64,000 nt of DNA from Roridomyces roridus (GCA_029378245.1 JARKIF010000004.1:496001-560000), one strand, 5' to 3'. Shown: positions 10,925 to 24,018, numbered from the stretch's first letter. The notes: generated by a model from the letters alone, not told the origin. Numbers and translations: made by a program.

Positions 10925-11087
10925 CTATTTGATGTGAGTCGCTTCTTGTTCCCGACTCTCATCTTGCTTTCTCGAATCGTCATTGGTCTGCGCAAATGAA
11001 CAAGGAAGGTAACCAGCTCATCACGCCTGTCAGTCCGATGGACTTCAATGCATATTAGGCCCCGCGGAGACTGCAAACGCAGACCAC

Positions 11088-12265
11088 AGCCTTTTCCCGC
11101 TCCCGGTCGAGATATCCTCTAGATTTCCGCCAGAGCTTCACAACTACACCATCGACCACCTCCACGATGATCGGCGCTCTCTTTCGGTGTGCAGGCTCGT
11201 TTGCTGGGCATGGTACGCGTCGAGCACGTACCATCTCACCTTCCGCGTGCATCGCAAAAACTTCAGGGAATTCTGCTCGACCATCATCGCTGAGCAGCGA
11301 ATCAACCCACACATCGGACGCTTGCAACTCGAGAGCCACGACAACGACGAGCGCGCCGTCAGCGATCGCATCTACGAGTTCCAATTTAACGAGCATCTAC
11401 GGTACCTCACCAACCTGCCCTCTGTCAGGTATCTGCACCTCAGCACTCACATCGACACCGTATCGCCGTCCTTTGTTTCTGCCCTCTCTCAGAATTTCGG
11501 CGGCGTTACAGAGTTGCATCTGTCCAACTTTGACTTTGAGTCTTTCGCGCAATTCCTGCAGGTTCGCGAAGCCTTGCCGCTGCTGCGCTGCATCACCCTG
11601 GTGGATGTATGGTGGAATGATGACCGATACCCTGACGTGATAGATGACACAACACCCGAATTTAAACGACCCGCCGTTAGAACCGAGCTTGGGCAGCTCG
11701 ATAAGGTGGTCATTCGGTGCATCAAGATGACCGATGTCCTTCTTTGGCTTTGGTCTCACACGTACATCCGACGACTCGAATTTGGAACGCTCAGGCGCCG
11801 TCCGTCGCATGCCATTCTTCTCTCCGGGATACTTCGGGCATTGGGCACCTGCTTGGAGAGCTTGGCGCTCCACGAACCAGGCTACGTTGATCGTAAGCTT
11901 CTTTGCAGTTTCCGCCGAAACCACGCTGATGCTAGCTAGTTCTCGATTTCTCGCACTCCTCCGCGCTTCGCAGTGTGCAGATCCCACGCATCCGATTCCT
12001 GGCCAGCGTGGCGTGGGTCCCCGCCTTTCTCGAACAGTTGCCTCCGAGTCGCGCTCAGTTGGACCGCATCACTTTCAACGTGATAGCGGAAGACTTCGAA
12101 CGCATGAGTCTGCTTGACTGGTCTCGTATGGACGAGATTCTTGCCCAAGACATTGCCGTCAAGCACGTCCAGTTCAACGTGGCTATGGATCGCAAGCTGT
12201 CCGTCGTCGTCCAGTACATCGAGGCACGCCTTCCCTCGCGGACATACACACTCATAGTGCGATAA
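11088..12265 (+). CDS. F-box family protein E (second subfamily)
   Basis: Frame open from about 11088 to 11892, intron 11893-11939, exon 2 11940-12265; about 376 codons. The N-terminal motif is typical of agaricomycete F-box proteins: LFPLPVEISSRFPPELHNYT, then IDHLHDDRRSLSVCRLVCWA. The rest is leucine-rich and unlike loci A-C. I found no in-frame ATG just upstream, so either a short 5' exon is missing from my model or the start is lost. It sits in the unduplicated centre of the palindrome. Likely SCF receptor; target unknown. Confidence 0.65.
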
Positions 12266-13610
12266 TGGTCGATGTTTGTTTTCATTTCCTAGGTTCATTC
12301 ATTTTGGATGGGTCCCACAATACGATGCTTGTTCTGCTGAAAACAATTCCGTTTCTCGTGCTGTTTCAACAACCTTTGGCGCTCATTTTCTGACATGATT
12401 CTGAACGCAGATGCTGTCTGCTGTACGGCTCAACCCGATCAAATGAAGCGGGGCGACCCGAGGACACAGCGATCCTTCAAGAGTACTTGTAAGCTGTAAA
12501 TGAATTCATTTCCGAGGAAACACATTGATACTTCCCATAGGCACCTATGAAAAGTTTGCCAGCGTGGTAGTCCGGCGCTTCAAAAAGTCTCCAACCGAAG
12601 CTGGCATCCAGGGTCTTGTGCCCACGAACCCTATCTCTGTGCTTCTCCCTCGATTCCGCCGATACCAACTGACCGCAGCAATGTTGGATCAATTCAGGCA
12701 GTGCATGGACGGCTTTAACGGTTGGCGCCCATCTATCGCGTGACAGCCTAAACAGTGCTGTACATGCCCAAGAATAGTGGTCGTCCCTCGTCCCAAATGA
12801 GGTAATTTTTGCTTTCTGGCTCGGGAGGGGCCGGGAGATTCCACGCCTTGAAGTTCTTTCCCGAGCCTTGTCTACCCTGTTGAAATTCGCTTACATCTAG
12901 TCAAACTTCCTCGCGTGCTGGCCTTCTTGAATGAACGAGTAAGGATCAGTTGTCGGAAAAAATAAGAGCGGGATGCTGATTCCTGATGCCGAGGCAGGTG
13001 ACAACCCTGCATATCTATTTCCGGTTCTTCCGCATCCACGAGCACGACATCCCGTTCTCAAGGCCCACAGTCCTGTACGCCACCATCTGTGTCGGGAAAC
13101 AGACGAAATGTCGCGTGATGCTGTCTCTGCAGCCGGCATTCCTCTGCGTCCTGTGGCTGCTGGCACTTGCACATGTGTGGGCTCCCATTCGTTTCCGAGT
13201 ATCGGACAACCCGGGTCTCATTTTCTTCTTGTCACCCACAGTGATTACTAACCTTACCGGTAGATCAATTCGAATACCGAGGCGGAGAATCGAAGGTCAA
13301 TGTGTACCCGAAAGCGGATATTCTGGCCCAATCTCCCGTGTGTCCTTTAATTGTGCATGGAAATTCCATGAGTCTCATGACCGCACCACGTTCTCGTCTT
13401 CATTTGGAAAAGACAGCTCCGCCATAGCCTGTCGTTATCGACCCACCGTGAGGGTGTACCCTATCGGAGAAGCATTGCTGTATGGTACATGCTTGCCACG
13501 TCGCGAATCAACAAGCCAGTGCCACTCACTCCCGAGCGCGCCGCGCGTCTACGTATTAACCCATCTGCAATCTGGCACCGGGATCTCCCATTGTCTCCGT
13601 GATTGTGCAG
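12266..13610. other. Intergenic; no supported gene
   Basis: Open frames exist (e.g. 12986-13615), but they lack recognisable domains and a convincing start. The 3' end presumably holds the calpain promoter. Confidence 0.5.
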
Positions 13611-13617
13611 TATAAAA
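13611..13617 (+). promoter_or_regulatory. TATA box of the calpain gene
   Basis: TATAAAA, 51 bp before the ATG at 13668. Its position favours 13668 as start over in-frame upstream codons that would overlap the core promoter. Confidence 0.5.
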
Positions 13618-13667
13618 ACGCCGCCACTGTGAGTTCAGGCATCTCTATCTGCCCACTTTGCCCTCCC

Positions 13668-16513
13668 ATGACCTCGAGTTTCTTCAAACTGTTCGCCCCG
13701 CCGGTCCAGGCGATGTTGGACCCGACGGATAGCAGCGAACCCCCGTCGTTGCGGGACGACGTCCCAGAAACGATCGGCTTGCTTTCCACGCCCGAGCTAG
13801 ACTCTGTTCTCGAAGAATGCAGATCCCACGTCGCGCGGATCGCTCAGCAATGCAGAGCGAGAAATTTGCGATATCGGTGCGTGTTAAACTCTAAACCTGA
13901 GCCAACCTTTTGCTCAATTAATAATGGTGCAGGGACATTGACTTTGATATCGAGAACGACCAAGATCGGTGTTTGAATGGGTTACTCGTCTCGGAGGTGT
14001 ATCACCCCGCCGATGTGCAGCGCGTCAGCGAGCTTTTCGAGAAACCTCGATTCTTTGTCGGTGGGCCGTATTCGAACGAGATTATTCAAGGTCAGAAATG
14101 CTCGAATTGCTGGTTCATTTCTGCACTGGCCTCGACGTCGACGGTCAAAGGTCTTGTGCAGAAATATTGTGTCGCGCGTGATGAAGCGGTGGTACGTACA
14201 TCCGAGTCATATGTCTCTTTATAGCTTACTCTTTCACAAGGGAGTCTATGGCTTCGTCTTTTGGCGAGATATGCAGTGGGTCAGCGTAATAGTGGACGAG
14301 TGAGTCGATCAGCGCAGCAGCCGTGAGCTGACTGATGCTCCACAGCCTCCTGTACACCTCCGTGCCGAAATACGAAGAGCTCTCCCTGGCAGAGAAGGCG
14401 TTATTTCAAAACGACAAGGATCAATACAACGCGTCTGCACGCAAGGGAAGCAAGACGCTTTACTTTGCAAAGTCGGGAACGGTCGGCGAGACCTGGGTCC
14501 CCCTCGTCGAGAAGGCATACGCCAAACTGCATGGGGACTATGCGTCCTTGGCTAGCGGATATGTGCGTTCATTCGAGTTTGAAATGATATGAAAATACTC
14601 AAAATAACCATTCCCAGGCAAGTGAAGTACGTGGATCTACTTGGTTCATTCATCAACTTATCTTCTCGCAGGGAGTGGAAGATCTCACTGGGTAGCGTAT
14701 TTCCGTTTCCCTCGAAATGTCACTCAGTCCATTTCTAGAGGTGTCTCGAGCTTCATTCAATGTAAAGTAAGGGTCTCATCAAGTATAGCTCCCAATAGCA
14801 GCACTGATTCTCAGCAGGACATCTTGGACAGGGACAAATTCTGGACTTCGGAGCTCCTCAAAGCCAACATCGACCGCGTCTTTGCGTGCTCGTTCCAAGG
14901 CCTCAGTCCCACGCGAAACGGGAATTTCAACGCCACGGTGAACGGGCTGTGGGGGAACCACTCGTACGCAGTTCTGCGAGCGCTCGAGTATCTGGGTCGG
15001 CGGTTCTTGGTGTTACGAAATCCGTGTGGACAGGCGGAATGGAATGGTCCGTGGTCCGATGGGTCGAAAAACTGGACACCGGAGTCGATGGAGGCGCTTC
15101 CTGCGCTCGGACATGTCTTTGGAGATCCGGGAAAGTTCATTATGGAGTGTAAGTTGCATCGAGCGCTGACATTCATGAAATGAACTGATTCTTCTTGGTA
15201 GATAAAGACTTTTTGTCTTGTTTCGAACAAGTGGATCGGACGAGGTTTGTCTCGACTCCTGCGATACCGAAATAACTGTGGTTCATTAATTTACAGGTTG
15301 TTTGATTCATCTTGGACTATGAAGCATGAGGTGCTTCGCGTTCCGTCGCGCCCATTTCCCGGGTCCGGCTTCGGATATGGAGACCTTTGCTGTGAGGCTA
15401 GCTGTGCCAATAACCTGCGTTGACTCATTGCTTACAGTCACATTCTCCCTCCCCAAGACCACATTCACCATTCTCGTCCTCTCACAGCTTGATTCGCGGT
15501 ACTTCAAGGGGATCGCAGCGCCGTGTTATTGGAATTTCGACTTTGTTCTGTACCGCAGAGGCCAGAAGGAACCCGTGGACGTATCGTCGCACTCGCGGTT
15601 TACCGCGCGGAGCGTCAGCCTCGAGTTCCCCGAGCTTGAGAAGGGAGAGTATGTAGTCCATGTGAGTGTGCATCCATTTTTGTGTGTTGAGCGCCAACTA
15701 ACAGTGCTCTCGAGTGCCGCTTGGACAAAGTCCCGTTCACGGATAATCTGAAGGTATAGAAAGGCTTTTCTCTGTTCAACTATGGCTTCCACGTTCATTT
15801 CAGTTAAATCCGCCGGAGGAATGGAGCCAAAGTCAATCTAAACTATCTCGGGTTATCACTGAGCGGTCTAACAGCGAATCCGTGGCCACGAGTGCGCATA
15901 TTTTTGAGAGATGTCACTTACCGCTAATTGATTCCAGACGTCGAAGCCGAGTAGGGTCTCTTTTCTCACTCGGGAAGAGTATCTCAACTGTCTTAGCTTC
16001 CACGCCAAGAACCTCCCGATACCTTTGCGCATCCTCGCGGGTCAGGATCTAACGGATATTTCTCGCAAAGCACGCCAACTCCAAGCCCGATTGAAAGCCT
16101 CGAGCTCTAAAGACAAGTTGAAACCGGTGCAAGAGGATTCCGATTCCGATTCGCCCCCACCGATCGATGCCAACGCGCACAGTACCACTATTACAACTAT
16201 CACCACCGTCCGTGGGCCTGCGACAATAACGACCAACACGAAGGAAGTCGTATTTTTTGGTCGTGGTCCCCATGGCCATACGCCGGAAGAGCCGCAAGTC
16301 GCCAACGATCGGGACGAGGATTCACGACCGACGAGTCCCGTCTCTGATTCTGGGCATGGGCAGGATTCGCCGGAGAGTGTATCTCCGTTTCTTGGCTTGA
16401 AGGTGTATACGCACAAGGATGTGACGGTGTCCATCCAAGGCCAGCTGAGGCACAATTTGAAGGCGGATTTTAATGGGTTGACGACTGCGGATTGGAATTC
16501 TTTTGCTATCTAG
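13668..16513 (+). CDS. Calpain-family cysteine protease
   Basis: Fourteen exons: 13668-13876, 13933-14191, 14241-14299, 14346-14562, 14618-14626, 14672-14691, 14739-14766, 14815-15148, 15202-15244, 15297-15391, 15438-15661, 15715-15753, 15804-15881, 15938-16513. They total 2190 nt (729 aa) with frame kept throughout. The papain-like triad is complete: C129 in CSNCWFISALA, H316 in GNHSYAVL, N336 in RNPCGQAEW. Family members usually have RNPWG; here the Trp is Cys. EDLTGG precedes the His half. A beta-sandwich (C2-like) region follows, then a Ser/Asp/Thr-rich low-complexity tail. Intracellular regulated protease. Exon 5 is only 9 nt and exons 6-7 are 20 and 28 nt. Confidence 0.88.
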
Positions 16514-16732
16514 TTCTTATGAGTCCTGGCTATTATATTCCATATGAGCACAGGTCTGGAAGCTTCAAGCGAATGAATTCGAGCTCGGAGCCCCAGACGA
16601 ACTTCGAAGTATCACGGGAAAGTTTGTGAAACTTATTCCCAACTTATTCAGCTGCCGGAGCGATTGCCGGCGCATCAAATTATGATCGCCGTTTTTTCTT
16701 TGTCCTGACGCTCGCGTTCTTCTGGATGCAGC

Positions 16733-18037
16733 ATGGGCGGTGCTGCATCCCGGTGCGATTTCGACTCGATGGGTCTCTACGCCATTCTAGACGTCCCTGA
16801 GAGCGCTACGGCGGAGGAAATCAAGGTGAAAGCCAGAGCTCCACCGTTGCTTTAGAGCAGCGATACTTACACGCATCATTTCAGAGGGCCTATAAAAAGA
16901 AGGCGCTCGAACACCATCCGGACAAGAACACAGACGATGTGGAGGGTGCTACCAAGCGGTTTAGGCGGGTGCAGGAGGCATATCAGGTGCGTTGTCGGAT
17001 GCTCTAACTTGTCCTCCTGCTGACGTTTCATCCAGACCTTGTCAGATTACGAGGCACGCGCTGAATACGACTCCACTCGCGACCGCACCACCGAAGCAAC
17101 GCCCTCGAAGCCGCGACCACAGCGTCCACCGCAGCCCTTCTCGCCGCCTGGATCCTGGACTGAAGACGAGGACGAGGATATCGCACCCAGGGGAACGTGG
17201 TGGGACTGGGTAGCCAGCTTCGGCACGCCGAAATCTGGATACCACCCAAGGCGCTTCACACCGGAAGCCTACTCTGCCGCAAACCGAGTCCCCTTCCCCG
17301 AGGGAATCACTTTGGACGACATCTACCAATTCATCGAGTCGATCCAACATCTTGATCTCTCCCGCGATACCCACGACATCAGGGTACGTTTCTCTTTTTA
17401 GTTTCTTCGCTAAAACTGATGTGCTTCAGAGCAGGTATCGTAAAATCTCAAACTTTTTCTTCTGTCTCGCGTACGACGAGAGGCTGTGGCACTCTCCAAC
17501 CTCCAACGCCCACGCACACCGCACGTACCCCGACTTTGGGTCCGGGCACTCGGTTTGGTCGGAGCAGGACTACGACTTTTTGGGCTTGGTCGACAGTAGT
17601 GGGGCGCACGAGGTCGCGCCCTTTTACGCGTTTTGGGGTACGTTCAAGACGCTCAAGAATTTTGAATGGATCAGCCCGTATCGGTGCCCTCCTGGTTGCC
17701 ATCCGCGGGATATACGGTGCGTTGATTGTTCATACATTTGGGTGTTATCCTGACCATCTCGTGCAGGCACTGCAAGAAGCTGAACAGGATTCACCAAGAG
17801 AAAGCGCAGAAGGCGTACAATGAAATGATTCAAGTATGTCTTGTATGTATTCTCCTTCATGTAGTTGAACTCAACGCTCTTTAGACGCTGGTCAACGGGC
17901 TGAAGGACTACGATCCAAGGTATAGGCGGCACCTGGCTTTACAGGAAGTCCGACAGGGTGAACCTACCAATGGGGGTGGGGGCGGACGCAACAAGTCGAA
18001 GAAAAAGGGGAAGAACAAGAACAAGACGACGTGGTAG
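16733..18037 (+). CDS. DnaJ/Hsp40 protein, JJJ1 (DNAJC21)-like, short form
   Basis: Six exons: 16733-16825, 16885-16986, 17036-17383, 17430-17716, 17767-17833, 17885-18037 (349 aa). The J domain lies at residues about 14-78, with the HPD motif in ALEHHPDKN. The middle resembles JJJ1: [35 protein letters not shown], and a helical segment ending [19 protein letters not shown]1 stimulates Hsp70 in late 60S ribosome biogenesis. The C2H2 zinc fingers of full-length JJJ1 are absent; the protein ends in a Gly- and Lys-rich tail. It could be a paralogue or a truncated copy. It follows the calpain gene by about 220 bp on the same strand. Confidence 0.82.
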
Positions 18038-18113
18038 TGCTGATTTCTGAGTATTTGTATCTTGATTCATCGTCTCGCTAAAGATTTGTACATTACTGAC
18101 TATTCACGGACCT

Positions 18114-18617
18114 TCATTGTATGTATATAGGCTCTGACCATTTCAACACGTCCTTGTCATCCACGTTGTGAGCGGCCTTCAGCATGACTTGTGCGTGCTC
18201 CCTGGTGGTGTGGAGAAGAGCGACGAAAGCCCGCATGAAGCGCCATCCCGACGGCGGAGGTATTTGCCACCCGAGTGCGAGGTGGGTCAGCAGAGACTCG
18301 TAGCTGACATCCGGCTCGGAGGGCTGGATATCAATCCACATGACACTCGGAGTCTTGGATTTACCCCCTGCATGTGCATTGGGATGCAGAATCATGTCGC
18401 TCATTTGGGCTGCATCCATGTTCGTCTCGATGAATTCAAGTGATTCCAAGACGCAATTCGAGCGGGAGAGGAAAGACGTGATGTGTCATGAAGTGGACAC
18501 TTCGTCGATCCAGAGATCTCGGAGGCCTTGGAGCTCGACGTGCGCGAGGAAGAAAGAGATATCCTCATCTTCAAATTCCTCGACCGTCCACGCGCGTTTC
18601 AGCTTGAGGATCTCGAT
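18114..18617 (-). pseudogene. F-box/LRR gene 3' fragment
   Basis: Reads on the minus strand from SGIEILKLKRAWTVEEFEDE through an in-frame TGA (about 18488) into ITSFLSRSNCVLESLEF, a motif common in the C-terminal LRR part of agaricomycete F-box proteins. It ends at 18114. No F-box or start is present. It lies directly downstream of pseudogene C' and belongs to a different gene. Confidence 0.5.
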
Positions 18618-18628
18618 GCCAGAGTGAA

Positions 18629-19635
18629 CTATGAGTCGAGATCGCCAGGTCCGTCAAATCCGCCGTTCACAACCGGGGTCATTTCGTGACAGAACAGCTC
18701 CCCGGTGAGAACGACCCTTTGAAGCGAGCATCCTGACCTCGAGATGAATGTCTCGAGTGGGGGAATTGGCTTCCTTCCGAGAAACGTCCCAGGAACCTGA
18801 AGTGTACGAAGTGTCGGGACGTTGAACAGCAACAGATATCCAACAGGGGGCATATCCAGCACGGATTCTGCTGGGCCGATGACCAGACTTTGTAGCTTGG
18901 GAAGCTGGATTTCGACCCGTCTCTGAATCGGCACATCCTTACCCGACAGAGCTATCTCGAGGTGAATCAGATTCGTAGCTTGTCTGAGGATGATAATGAA
19001 TTTCTTCGTGACCATGTTCATCAATGTGAGCGATGTTAGCTGGGACCACGGTAGCAAATCCATGGGATATGGGTAGTTGGTGAGCGATGCCGTCCTGAGC
19101 TGGGGAACGCCACATAAAGATACGCGGGAGGACGCTGTACTGTAACGTCTGAAGCCAATGGAGAGGTTGCGCAGGCGCGGCAACGGCATTGCAGCCTCCA
19201 AAGCGTGCAAATAACCGCGTTCGAGGCCGAGATCCAGATACTCCACACGTTCGCGGTGAGGCAGAATGGTGTCAAATATCTGTCTGACTAGATGCAGGCT
19301 ATAGTCCCCTCCGTGTGGCACTTGGATAGACAGCGAGCAATTCCCTGGCCGAGCGAGCCAAGAGCGCAACATCTGTATTTGCGGTTCTAAATCGACACCG
19401 CGACCGAGGTCGATGCGCACGGGTACAGCGCGCCACAGACTCGGAGTGGACAGAGCTATGCGTTGCCACCGTCGGCATACACCTGTAAGGACAACTGGTG
19501 ATGAAAGGCCCTTTGTGGCGGGCAGAGGGGATAAACTGGCAGGACGTGAACGAAGATGGTGGACACGATCTCGGTAGGAAGAGTCAGAACAGGACATTGG
19601 AGCGTGTTCCGATGGTTGTTCCAACTCCTGGGCAT
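18629..19635 (-). pseudogene. F-box family pseudogene C' (full-length mirror of C)
   Basis: Same frame history as C: F-box start LTLPTEIVSTIFVHVLPVYP, a frameshift near 19518, then a long open stretch (331 codons from 19624) ending at 18629. The portion beyond 19018 is outside the inverted repeat. It shows the original 3' end, with leucine-rich sequence and FISRSGCSLQRVVLTGE. This makes the right arm the likely source and the left arm the copy. Confidence 0.82.
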
Positions 19636-20051
19636 CAGGCTGCTGTGGGACTGTTGGACGCGTCGTGGAGTAAAGTGGGCTCTAATACCGACGAGAGTCG
19701 TCAGATTGTAGATGTAGTGGTCAAGGTGCAGTGATAACGCCGCGCGCGACAACCTGTGGCCACACAAGCGCCACACTAGCCGAGACGCGGAATGTGGGTC
19801 CAACCAAAGATGCGGATGCATTCACGTGCGCCCTTTGTTCCGAGTTAGAGAAAACAAAGCCAACCTTGACTGTATCTTTGACGGCGATTAAGAAGAAAAC
19901 TTCATTCGTTGGCATAGACGACACATGATACGAAGTCCAGATTTTGTTTTATTTGTACCACCACTATCTGTCCGGAGCACTCTGCAGAGAGAGAGGGTTG
20001 AGAACCCGAGGCCACCGAGTGATAGAATGAACTTACCGTACCGATCTTCCA

Positions 20052-21181
20052 TCAGTCGGACTCGGCCGCTACTATACTCTTCCGAGCTATGCAGGGAAAA
20101 TTGACGAAGAAAGACGGGAATGCCTGGCGGATGGACGTCATCATAGATGGAGGCGGTCTCCCGGTGATAGTGAGTCTCTGTAGCTTGCATCCAGACTTGG
20201 AGATGAGGGAATTGAACGAAGCGACGGCAGCCACGGGGTTACTGCCCAGAAACCGAGCTGGCACTTGAAGAACACGGAGCGAGGGGACGACGAGTGCGTG
20301 GAGCGAGAAGCGCGCGCAACCGTCCAGTATGACGAGATTTTGCAGATTTACGAGTTTGACGTCGGGAAAGGAATCAATTAGATCTAGATCGATCTTTAAG
20401 GTCAAGTCGACCAAGTCGACCGCGTCACGAAGGGATAATGGTGGGTCCATATCTCGGAGCGTCAAAGACGTGATTTAAGCCCAGGGTAACCAGTCCACCG
20501 GATCGACGTTGGTCAACGAGATTTCCCGAAGTCCTGGGAAGTCCTGGGGGCAAGCGGAAGGGCGGTAAAGACTGCTGCCACCGGCAGGGCCGAGGTGAAT
20601 GGGGGCAGGTGGGACATCGATGGATAAACGATAGAGTAGCGGCATCGGCCCTTTGATGAGGTCGAGCGTGTACTCCGGCAGAGTCAGTTCCACGTGCTGC
20701 CAACGTTCGCGATGGAGAAGGAGTGTTTTGAGACATTCTGTCGATATCTGACGGTCGTCATCATCGACGTCGGGGTCCACCTCGATCCAGAGTGGACATG
20801 ACCCCGAGCTTTCCAGCCAAGCTCGCGTCTGCTCTTCACCAAAGTCGGAGGGGATGAGAGAAATGGCCCGCCAGAGTGTCGGTGTGGCTAGAGCGATCTC
20901 ACGCCACGGTCGACAAATGTGCGTGAGAGACGTCGGAGAACCGAGACCTGCCAATGGCGGACACCATGGATACGGGGGAGGGACTGGAGGAAGATCTCCG
21001 AGACAATCTCGTTGGGAAGGGCCAGGACGGGATATGTGTAGGCATCGAGCCGTTGCTGGGACTCGTTCCTCTCGACCCGCAGCAGGTGAAGCCTTTTTTC
21101 GAGTTCGTCGATCTCCGCGTCGATCTGCAGAATGCGGGAGCGATCGGCAGCACGGACAGCTTTTGGGTCTAGATGTGCCAT
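20052..21181 (-). pseudogene. F-box family pseudogene B' (mirror of B)
   Basis: Translations in all frames match those of 7664-8793, including the one-base deletion and the Gln-to-stop change. Apparent identity is complete or nearly so. This indicates very recent duplication or gene conversion. Confidence 0.87.
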
Positions 21182-22015
21182 AGAGCAGGGTGAAAAAGCG
21201 TTTAGAGCCAGTGGAGCGTGCCCGGGCCTGACGAAGTTCTCACCAGCGATTCCCTGTCTCCGCGGGTGGTGGTCAAGAAGCACTGTGGCAGCTGCGTGAG
21301 GGCTGGAGAATAGCTAGCCTAGCAGTCAGAGCCAGCGTTCAGCACAGTGTGTTTACCGTCCCGCTCGTGCGGGTGGTCAAGAGGAAGCTGCAACTGCACC
21401 CGGCCGTAAACGGTCACGAGTGACATCAGCCGATCAAATTGATCAACTGCGAGGACGCGTCCGACTCTAATGCTATAATCAAGGATGTACGAGGGAGGGA
21501 CTAAGGAGTGCAATCGCGCTTGAATGAGAGCAATTTTTTTTAAATCGGAAGCAACAAAAAACACCAGAAAGAAGAGGTCAAAGTCCCCGAGTACTGGGCG
21601 CGAAATTGGAAAGCGGCGGGAACGAGTTGAATCTTACTCCGCGAGGAGCATGCCGGATCTCACCAGTGAGTGGTCGTTGTGTTGAATGAGGTCACAGTCA
21701 ATGATTAACTTTCAGTCTTTCACACCCTTGGGTTGTCGAACCTGCATCTTGACGCCCAGAGTTCTCCTCCTGTATATCCGCTCTACTGCTGCTCTGTAAC
21801 CGGACGGAATAAAAGATACCGAAGCGACCAGGGAAAGATACTTGTTTGTATATCAACGCATCAAGACACTCGTCAACCGCGTGGGCGCGATTGGGAGGAA
21901 AGGAAAGTCTACAGCGCAGTCGACTTGGAGGCTATCACGAGTACTTCAGTACGTATTCAGAGCGAGTAGCACAAAGGACCTACCAGAACAGAGAACAGTC
22001 ACTCAGAAGATGATC
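21182..22015. other. Intergenic between F-box loci B' and A'
   Basis: Mirror of 6806-7663. No gene seen. Confidence 0.6.
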
Positions 22016-23081
22016 CTACTCGTTATCACCCGAATCCTCCTGATCTCCTTCCTGCCTCGCATCCAAACGAAACCTGCTGTTGAACGCAATTTCCGGGATG
22101 GCAGGGAATGCGCTGCGAAATGCTTTCTTTGACACCCATGGCGAACGAGGTCCTGCGATGAGCAGCTTTCGAAGCATACCACATCGAGACCTCGAGATCA
22201 ACGCCGCCAGCGTACCGATGGGGTCCTCCGACTCGTCTCCCAGATCCTCGCCGGATATCTGTAGCGCTTGGAGCACTGGAGTGTCGATCGCACCAAGAAT
22301 TTGAACAACGTTCGAGCCCATTATCACGAGGCTTGTCAGCTGAGTGAGTGGGATGCCAGCTGGGGATTCTGGGTTCGAATGCATAAAGAACTCGCAGTCG
22401 AGGAGTGTCAAGTCCACAAGATGGATCGCATCTCGGAGAATAGGGATGTAGCTGCCAGAGGACATGTCTTCGATTGTGAGAGACGTCATTTGACCCCAGG
22501 GCAACCAATCCACGGGGGACTGGAACAGAGTGAGCGACACTGCCTGAAGCCGCGGGAAGTCGCGAGGGTCGACGCGTGGGTGCGATAAACTGTCGTCTTC
22601 CATGGTCAGGGAGAGACTGCGAAGCATCGGCATACGGCATGCGAGGAGACTCCGCAGCGCGTATTCCGTAGCTTTGATTTCCAGCTGCTCATGGACGTCA
22701 GACATGGACATGAAGTGTCCGTCTCCGAGCACTCACCTGCTCCCAGCTTTCGCGATAAAGAGGAATTTCCCGCCAACCTCCTGCCCATATCGATAAATAA
22801 TTATTCTCCTCCTCCATGTGTATTTGAACCGAAAGTGGACATGATCCCGACCTATCCAGCCAGGTCCGCACGGCCTCAGTTTGCTTCACCCGAATATGGT
22901 AGTCCAAGGTACAGGCGAAAGGTAAGGCGATGGACCGCCAGAGCTGAGGGGTCGCTAGAGCTATTTCTCGCCACCTGCGACAAACGTGTGTGAGCGGTAT
23001 CGGCGACGCACGGCCGGTCAGCGGTGAACAGAGGGGGTACGGGGGGAGGGTGTGGACGAGGATTTCGGAGAAGATATCCAT
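22016..23081 (-). pseudogene. F-box family gene A' (mirror of A), damaged F-box
   Basis: Exons 23081-22737 and 22684-22016 around a 52-bp intron. A 32-bp deletion after the original start (23124) removes the first F-box residues and shifts the frame. An internal ATG at 23081 could still give a 337-aa protein starting MDIFSEILVHTLPPYP. Unlike A, it keeps the acidic C-terminal tail (RQEGDQEDSGDNE). It also has a 3-bp insertion (EEENN). Function is doubtful because the start of the F-box is lost. Confidence 0.75.
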
Positions 23082-23764
23082 CCCTGTCTATCGGGAGGAG
23101 GTGCATTCTCTCTTCGTCGGCCATTGGCAGTGGTGGTGGTCTGAGAAAAGGGCGACGTCATCACATCAGCTGACCATGAAACGGTCACGTGGGATCGTAA
23201 GATTGAATTTGAAACCCTGTGCACCCTGGGCGTTGCTGAGGAGTGAATCCCGTCGATTGTGCGGAATACGAAGAGGGCTGCACAAGAACTTCCCGCCGAC
23301 CTTCTTATACTTGCACCTCGTTCGAATCGAGCTCAGCGTGTTTGGTTCGTATTCTTCATTTCTTTTGTTCCCCTCTATGCTGTGAATGTACCGAGATGAC
23401 TGTGAGCTGTAGCTCTTGCCTGTGTCAATTCTTTGTGCTCGCCTTCTCATTGTTTGAATACCGCTTCTGCGGCTTGCCATCGACCAGCCTGCATACACGC
23501 CTGCACATCGTTGCCCAGGAGCCCGCCGATTCCCGGACATTCGTGCCTTGCAATGGGCTTTTTGTTACCTAGCTCCAAGCTCTTGGGGCATCCATTCGCC
23601 CTCACGGCAAGTGAGTAACGATATTGATTGCACGACTTCGATTACACAAAGGACCGCCGGGCTGGATTTGAAACGCGAGTCCAGATCTATTCAACGCGGT
23701 TTCCACGGAGTATTAAATTCCACCAAGTTCTCCATCCAAACCTCGTCCAAACCATGGCTAGTAA

Positions 23765-24018
23765 TGTTGGAGTAGGATGAACCTCGGGCATACGTCGGCC
23801 CCGTAGCCTTGGTATTACTCAGGCAAGCCGCCAGCCTTACTAATTTCTGACTCAGACTTGACTTACTGTGACTCAGGAGGCTGTTCGTCCACAGGTATAT
23901 AAACCCATGTATTATGCACTATGAATTATCTACATTCTATTGAACCCAACCAACTACTGTGTGATTAGTGAGACGCTTACCCGTCTCGATTCATCTTCCA
24001 AAGTAAACTGCGCCAAGA
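23765..24018 (+). repeat. Copia 5' LTR
   Basis: Starts TGTTGG and ends CCAAGA, nearly complementary termini. TATATAAA near 23896 is a likely promoter element. Confidence 0.95.

Noticed and set aside
12986..13615. 209-codon plus-strand ORF upstream of the calpain
   Set aside because: No recognisable domain, doubtful start, and its end overlaps the TATA box of the calpain gene.
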